Assembly: GCF_030704535.1 (NCBI RefSeq)
Contig: NC_081810.1
Coordinates: forward strand, 3,498,501 to 3,562,500
Length of the DNA: 64,000 nucleotides
Direction of reading: 5' to 3'
From: Vitis vinifera
Lineage: Eukaryota > Streptophyta > Magnoliopsida > Vitales > Vitaceae
Part shown: piece by piece, positions 57,379-64,000 of the stretch
How the letters are laid out: each line of letters opens with the position of its first letter
How positions within the stretch are numbered: position 1 is the first letter of the stretch
Position numbers and translations under genes: made by a program
The notes under the pieces: model-generated
Database searches by the model: none
The model's input: the letters and a program-made list of their open reading frames with translations, nothing else
What the model was told of the DNA's origin: nothing

Positions 57379-57934
57379 ATGCCTAGTGGTAGAAGCATGG
57401 AGAGAAGGTCGAGGGACAAACAAAAAGAAGCTGCTGCAACAATGTCCAATGAAGAAGATGATGCTAGAGTCCATAAAGACCAAGACGATGCCAGACAATA
57501 CCGCTGTTTCAAGAAGTATGAAGAAATTGTCAAACAGGTATATGTATGATCCAATGCATGCGGGTGTGGGCTTGATTTTAAGCACATTGTCATGTTGCAT
57601 GATGCCCATTAATTGTTGATGGTTGCAGGTTTTGCTGATAGATGAGATGACTGACTCCATGGACCACAGAGCCAGATACCAAAGGCGTCGAAGGGTACCC
57701 CATATAACCTCCCTTCTTGGCTATACCTTCTATAAATATTTAATAATGAAAATGCAGGCCTACTTTGCAATGCTAAGACGGCTTTGTTTTATGTTGTAGA
57801 ACGCTACTACTTCTACTACCTCCATGCCGGAGCAAGGGAACATTGATGGTATGCTTGTGCAGACAATCACCAGGTTTCTCAATGAGTTGAATCCTAATGC
57901 CATTGGTTCGGATCCAAAGCCATCAAATCAGTGA
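57379..57934 (+). CDS. Small unrecognised 3-exon gene, about 119 residues
   Basis: Exons 57379-57537, 57629-57694 and 57800-57934 have GT...AG borders and keep one frame: 53 + 22 + 44 residues, then TGA at 57932-57934. The N-terminal third is highly charged (ERRSRDKQKEAAA, NEEDDARVHKDQDDARQ). The middle has a helix-like segment FKKYEEIVKQVLLIDEMTDS followed by a basic patch RYQRRRR. The C-terminus has LVQTITRFLNELNPNA. There is no signal peptide or membrane segment. Exon 2 begins a conserved-looking amphipathic stretch, which argues that this is a real gene rather than chance splicing. The ATG at 57379 was taken as the first in frame; 57397 is a possible start 6 residues shorter. The gene converges with REV, 634 bp apart. 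Function unknown. Confidence 0.6.
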
Positions 57935-58568
57935 TTAATTGTATGCTTCAGTTGAACATTAAGATGGTGTAGCCTTTGCCTTTGTGTTAGTACTCTCTCT
58001 AGTTGCTTAAGAAATATTGTAGTCTGTACCTGCACTTCAGGGGTATGATGAGATCATGAACATTCACATACAATTAATGTATGAGTAAATAATTTTGGCA
58101 AAAAATGGCTTTGTTCTTTACTCAAATGAAATTCCGCTGATAAAATACTAATAGAGGTAGCAAGAAAAAAAAAAGAAAAGAAAAAAAAGAGAGAATATAC
58201 AGAAACCCAGTTGATGAAACCTAAAAAGACTCTTGAGCAAAGTGGGGAGGGGAGAACTTAAACAAGATTGTTCAGGAACTGGCAACAAAGATTGAATGAA
58301 TTCAATGAAATAAGATCTCCCCCCACATACATTCAATTTGGTTCCACTTGAAATTCCAACCCTAATCTACTAGAGTAAGAAGCTCCACCACCAAAAATTT
58401 ACATGTGGATAAAGAAATTTTTGGGTGCATTCAATAAAATTAAATTAAATTAATATGAAGCAAACGTGGGACTGGTGTTTACATATTACAAAACTTTTTC
58501 TTCTGCACTTCTTTTCCTTTTTGTTTCCAAGTTCCACTCAGGAAAGGGGCTTGGTGAATAAATAATGA

Positions 58569-61500
58569 TCACACAAAAGACCAGTTGATGAAAGAGAAAG
58601 CAAGGCAATGGACAGTGTTCTCTTCCGCAGCAAGGACTTTCCATGCGATGGCCTGTTCATATGAAACATGGCGCCCCATTGTTGACATGCAGATTCCAGC
58701 CGGCAAGTAAGCAAAACCCTGATAAGAAAATAAGCCAAGGATTCAGGCATCAAGGTTTGGCATACATGTATTTTATGCTGGAGGACATATAATGATATAT
58801 CTTACTTCAATTTGGTCTATTTAGTGCATTTGGTCCCCGGTGGTATAACAGTATGTTTGCATAAAGGAAAAGGGCCCGGGAACGCATATAATGAGTCCAT
58901 TCAGTAAAACAAGTTGATTTGACCAAATATCAACATTTACTCCCAATCAGAAGAAATTTTTTATTTAAGTGGCTAAAACATTAGTTCATTGAACAAAAAT
59001 AGTGTTCAAATTAGACTATTACAGCTCATCAAGTCTAGCTGATTTTCCAAATACTCCATTATGGTCACTTGGATCTAATATCCTTAAGCCCCTGATGTAA
59101 AGAAGGATTAATGACCAAATAAACATTGTTTAATGAGAAATACCTGTTGCATTATCTTGGCGAAATCTGCACACAATCCCTTGCGTCCAGACTCATCAAA
59201 TATCTTATCCAATGAGATGTCTTGTAGAGCTACTAAAGTTGTCTCCAGCATGTCAAGTCCTGCCTGGTTTGCAAAGATCAAAACTGGCAATGACTGCAAA
59301 TCAAAAGAGCACCTATTAATGAATAATTGCAAATCAAAAAACAGTACTTTCATCATTATGATTGGTTTGACATTTTTTCACAATTGCGCATCAATTTCTA
59401 CATTAGGAAGGCTGATTTTCCTGTCCTCTTTTCCATTTCCCCATTTGAATCCTAATAGAATAATTGCATTGTACAGTTTACTACTATAATGTGTCAAAAA
59501 GTAAATCTAAAGTTGATCATAAATTTCAGTTGCACAGTTGTTAAGCTTAGCATACAATGCGACACTTTCAACAAACTGAAAATGGATGCACGCTAAGAAG
59601 ATTGTAGCATGAAACTCATTATGTTACGTGTACACTAGTTCACATGGTAATATGAGTAGTACATTAATGAACTATGAAGCTGCTGAGAAAGAGGGAAGGA
59701 ATATGAGTAAAAGGAAAAGTGAAAGCATGAACTGAAGGCTTTTCTGCATAGGACATTACAGAGTTGCAACATACAAATTTTAACAGAATCATATTGGTAC
59801 CTTTAATGAGCAGCACAAAATAGCATCCTGGTGATGCCACAAATTTTTTAACACCGAATCGCCACCCACAGAATCAGATCTCAGCAACTCCGCCCCAACA
59901 TGGTAACTGAGGGGAAAAAACAAAAACAGGAAAATTTTATTTTAGAAACAAAAGAGGAAAATTCCTCAACTGGTCCAGTGAGATTAATGGGAACACCTTC
60001 AGTCAAAACAATAGGAATTTAAACATATAAAAGCTAAATGAGAGAACTTGCACTTTCTGCAAAACAGGTTAATTTGATAATGTGCTTCTCAAAAACATGA
60101 TCCAGTGATTTTTTTTTTTTCATCTTTTTCCTCATTTAATCATCCATTCCATAGCAATGAATATCTTTACCACCCAGCCAAGACAACTGTCATGTATTGC
60201 TGCTCATAAATCATGCACTAAGAGCTGTTTCAGCAGAACTTACCTATAGCTCTGGCAGATCCAGTGGGCTAATGTAAGAGCTTCTGGAGACCCTGCTGAC
60301 AGCTTTGGTCCCACAGCTGGGCCCAATCCTGAAGGAGATATGGCCATGGCAACCCTCTGCACAGAGGAAATCACGCTCCGAACATACTGACGAGCCATTG
60401 TTGCAACATTATCCTGTAGATTGCTCTCAAATGGAAACTGGAAGGCAATAGTCAAGACTGATCGTGTGTTATAGCATGATGATGAATCCCCTGCAGCCTG
60501 ATTTGTTGCTGGGCCCACTTCAAGACTGGATGTCAGATCCAAGGTCCGATGAGTAGTCAATGTCTCCTGTGTATCACCCTGAAAAATGATGAAAATTAGT
60601 ATGGAACTTCATATAAATTCTGATAAGGGCCATAGGCTAAAATCCCAACTTAAGACACTCATTACAAGATGTTAAAAATACTTCATATTGGGCTCACATC
60701 ATCACTGGAATCAGTTGCCCCCAAGTGTATGGGAATACCTTGACAACCCACTATAGTCTGTCATCATTAGTCACTATTTTATTATGTGTGGTCCTTGTAA
60801 TAGGCACAACATCAAGCCAAATAATTTATGCAAGTTAAAACAATTTCTTGGAGTGTCATCTACACCCTTTGTCAATAGATCAGACATGGACATTTCTCTA
60901 CAAGGATGCCTGGGGATTTTCTCTATGGCTGCTTTTCAACCACAAGTTTTGAAGTTTTAACTTGATGTGAAGCCAGAAGCTCTTGCATGGAATTTTAGCA
61001 AATAAATAAATAAATAAGGCTGTACTAGGTGGCAAGGGGTAAACACTTTGTAATAAGAAGCAATCATTTTTAACATGCAGTTGTACTAATCACATGACTG
61101 CAGAAAGGATGATTCAGCCTGCTGTCAATATTCTCCAACAGATGTACTAGATTTGTTTTACATGTCACAAAAGGGACTAGTCTAGGGTGGCCAAAATCCC
61201 TTTTTAAGATAACATGTCAATATATGATTGGTGCTAGATCTTACAACAGTGAGATACTCACAAGATGTTGAAAAGCATCCAGTCAGTGGCATCCGACCCA
61301 TGATATAATTTAACAAGCAATCAAATTGATTGTGTTAGCAGTTCTAACATAAAGAGCTTCACTGACTTAATTGAGTTGAATAAATTCACTGGACATGGAA
61401 TTTTTCATCCAAGGGAAAAAGCTTTGGCTGATATGCAAGTTTTTTTCAAATTGTTATAATCATTATCACAACAAAAGAAATAGAATATTCAGGTAGAGCA

Positions 61501-62845
61501 TGGTTGTACTCAACTGATTTTGAATCCAGTGGGATGATCCGAAAACCAGAGGGTAACAGTGGAGCATCATCTGGAAACATTTCATCAATTGGAGCAAAAA
61601 CAAGTTCAGAACAAGCTCCCACTGCATTCTCGTCAACTCCACTACATATCTGCCAAAATAAAAATGCCATTCAACTATGCAGTAAGTAAAAAGGTTATGA
61701 CCCCTCCTACACAGGGTAAAAAAAAAAACTCCACTCAGAAAACAAGAAATCAGTGGCCTTTCTAGCAAACAGATTGGCAGGTTGACATTGGACAGGCCCA
61801 AGCAAGCAGGTTAGTTTCAGGTCGGATGCATTTTTCAAATTAGCCCAAACCTGTCTATGGCCCACTCTGACAAACAAATTAACTTGCAATACACACACAC
61901 ACACAGAGTTCAGCAAGACACTAAAGAAAGCACCTGCAGGAGATGAATGTCCCTCGACATAAAAGCATCTTCATGAGCAAGAGAATGGCCTTCAAGTCGA
62001 ATTACTTCAAGCAACTGGCACATAAAGTAAAAGTTACAAAGGATCGCCATATTGAATTATTTTGAATGTGATCTAATGACAAAAGTTGGCATTTCTCACC
62101 CCAGATATCTACATATTAATCTACTTCTTATAAAAAGAATACTTCATCCAGCAAAAAGAAGAAAGTACAAAATATTCAACCTCCCTGCCACCCTCTCCTC
62201 ACCCCCTGTGAAAATAAATAGAAGAATTTTTTTTTTTTTTGATCAGAAATATCATAACATTTTTTAATTCCCTTTTTTTAGAGGTAAATTTTTGTCCCCA
62301 TTGCAACTTGAACTTGAAACCTCTCACAAACCCTCCCCAAGCCTTTATCACTTGAGCAAGGCTTCACCAGCATCATATCATTTTTGAATTTACAAAAATG
62401 AAAAATCTATATTTCCATTTGTTTGCGGGCTCCACCCCAGGAAGAAAAACAAAAAGGAATAGGGGCAACTACTATTACGGAAAATTATACCTCTTCATGT
62501 TCAATTGTGTGACCAAGTGGCATAATAATTTGGCTCCCAGTAAACCTCGTGGGCCTCATCCCTGGATAAGAGTATGGGCTAGCTTTCAATGATGCAGCAG
62601 AATAGGCATCAACACTAAAATCAGCCCACTCTGACCGGTGCTCCCTCAGGAAGCGAACCAGAACTGCCGGAGGAACATTCTGGCAGGAAAAAAAGAAACA
62701 GAAACATAAACACACATAATCCCATAAAGACATATCTATAAGTTAAGGAGAATTCTGGAACACTGCTACTTCAATAAAGAATAGGCCTTGATTTATGAGT
62801 TCGGAGTTGTCAAATAAATAAATAACTTGACATTGCCAAATAAAC

Positions 62846-62880
<35 letters not shown>

Positions 62881-63952
62881 GTAACCTAGACAGAGAGTAA
62901 CTCCAAGCAATTGGAGAAGGTTTGTTAATTTCCCATAAATCAACATATTTCCTCATTTGAGTTTCATAACTTACTTGGAGCAGCATGGATGCTTTAGCAC
63001 AGAGAACCCCCCCAGGCAAGGAAAGGGAATTAGCAGGATTAGAAGTGGTGTTCAAATTTTTGGTTGAGTTAACTGCAATTATTACATCTTCAGCACCATC
63101 ACAACTCATCAATGACCAGCCGTCATCATTAAATCCGTTGATAGCATCATTGAAGCCTCTGCAGGAAAATGAAAAATATGACAAAAATATTAGTCAAATT
63201 TACAGATGAATAATGTGATGCTGGAATCAGAAAAAAGGAAAGAAAGAAAGATTGTACAGCCACCTGCTCAATCTTTGGCTAAAAGTTCGCAGAACAGCTG
63301 GCTGCCTGCCCAAACCATATACCACCTCACCACTTGTCTCCTGAGCTATTTGCCGGATGTAGCGCAATGCCTTCACAGAAAATCCTTAAATCAGATTTTT
63401 ATTTTATTTTATTTTTTTTTGTGTTCTTTTTAGGGGAAAAAATGATTTAGCACTATGATTCAACTCCACATAGAAATCAAGATTGCACTTAATGTTCCAC
63501 CCAAAAACAAACATACCGAGGCCAAAGCAACATTTTGAAAAAAAAATAATAATAATAAAATTAAAAGCATGCTCATAAGCAAAGTTTCAGTCCTTATACC
63601 AGAACATGTCCCACCAGCACAACAAAAGGCCTTTTAATTAGAGGGCCTAAGATCTGTCCAGGCCAATAATATCAAGGGATAACTCAATGAAATGATGTCA
63701 ACAATTTCCACCAAGATGTAAGTGTAATAGTCTAAAATGTCTCATCACCCAAGTATTCTAAACAAATGGTCAGAATCATTTCTCCAAATTGATTTGGTCT
63801 AAGTTTTGAATATGTATCATGGTCATAATCATGACTAAGATAAACCTAATTAATCACATCAAACAATTTCTACTCACTGCAATAGTCATTTTCTGAGCTA
63901 CAACTCTTGAAGATTCATAAAGTGGTCGCAGCACCTCTGGCACACTCCATGC
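58569..63952 (-). CDS. REV: Class III HD-Zip transcription factor, REVOLUTA-like (3' ten exons, partial)
   Basis: Exons: 63952-63878, 63370-63264, 63158-62975, 62679-62491, 62014-61934, 61649-61515, 60578-60244, 59906-59801, 59293-59144 and 58718-58569 (stop TGA 58571-58569). They join in frame to 503 residues. The upstream part (homeodomain, zipper, most of START, miR165/166 site) lies beyond 64000. Visible: the end of the START domain (AWSVPEVLRPLYESS), the family core QIAQETSGEVVYGLGRQPAV, and the conserved MRPTRFTGSQIIMPLGHT. The C-terminal MEKHLA domain covers about the last 150 residues (SLPVLIFANQAGLDMLETTL ... AFSFINWSFV). The run HRTLDLTSSLEVGP and the MEKHLA sequence fit REV better than PHB/PHV or the ATHB8/15 pair. 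HD-Zip III proteins set adaxial fate, vascular patterning and meristem activity. No damage is seen; one acceptor (63371) is AAG instead of CAG. Confidence 0.95.
62275..62372 (-). mobile_element. tRNA-derived SINE in a REV intron
   Basis: On the minus strand there is an A-box-like TTGCTCAAGTGATAAAGGC (right side) and a B-box-like GGTTTCAAGTTC, ending in a T-rich plus-strand flank. It resembles the copy at 6038. In the intron between the 62491-62679 and 61934-62014 exons. Confidence 0.6.
62855..62880 (+). repeat. (TG)13 microsatellite
   Basis: Thirteen TG units preceded by an (AT) run, about 95 bp downstream (on the gene strand) of the exon at 62975. Likely polymorphic. Confidence 0.9.
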
Positions 63953-64000
63953 CTGCAAAGATGTAAGGAAATAAGCCATTGCCAAGCAAGAAAAATCTAA

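Noticed and set aside
58569..64000. miR165/166 target site in the HD-Zip III gene
   Set aside because: The site lies in START-domain exons upstream of the part visible here; the window starts the gene after that point.
1..64000. CRISPR array, phage, operon or defence-type system
   Set aside because: Genes are spliced and eukaryotic; no regularly spaced short repeats with unique spacers were seen.

Overview
This window is nuclear DNA from a flowering plant, most probably a woody eudicot. Grapevine (Vitis) is my best guess, from the protein sequences and the repeat landscape, but it is an inference. The DNA is AT-rich, with long spliced genes separated and filled by transposon debris. There are no bacterial-style operons, CRISPR arrays or phage genes.

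Three genes look intact and known, and one looks intact but unknown. (1) Minus strand, 36135 to 13868: a SIT4/PP6 phosphatase-associated (SAPS) protein in 19 coding exons. All splice junctions keep frame, giving a predicted 851 residues. (2) Plus strand, 50768 to 56092: a CASP-like membrane protein of the 5A type (CASPL5A), 3 exons, 177 residues, with an antisense Ty1/copia relic in intron 1. (3) Plus strand, 57379 to 57934: a small 3-exon gene for about 119 residues that I do not recognise. (4) Minus strand, 58569 to the right edge: the 3' ten exons (503 residues) of a class III HD-Zip transcription factor closest to REVOLUTA. Its homeodomain, leucine zipper and miR165/166 site lie beyond the window.

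Layout. 1-13500 has no intact gene. It holds a 935-bp hAT-type element carrying a piece of SAR1 GTPase coding sequence, a tRNA-derived SINE, decayed LINE sequence, a nested MITE and a UBL5 retropseudogene. 13500-36400 is the SAPS gene, whose introns hold many L1-type LINE fragments in both orientations, two Tourist-like MITEs and SINEs. 36400-47300 is an AT-rich desert with inverted-repeat AT elements, a TG...CA element with a 5-bp target duplication, and tandem duplications. 47350-47950 is a nuclear copy of plastid inverted-repeat DNA, followed by a frameshifted F-box/DUF295 pseudogene. 50400-64000 is gene-rich (CASPL5A, small gene, REV 3' half).

The genes are not a pathway. SAPS proteins act with PP6-type phosphatase, CASPL5 is a four-helix membrane protein, and REV controls polarity and vascular development. 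The SAPS/CASPL5A neighbourhood resembles At2g28360/At2g28370 in Arabidopsis (from memory), so it may be old microsynteny. The most unusual object is the hAT element that captured an apparently intronless SAR1 segment. I found no convincing new biological system beyond this.
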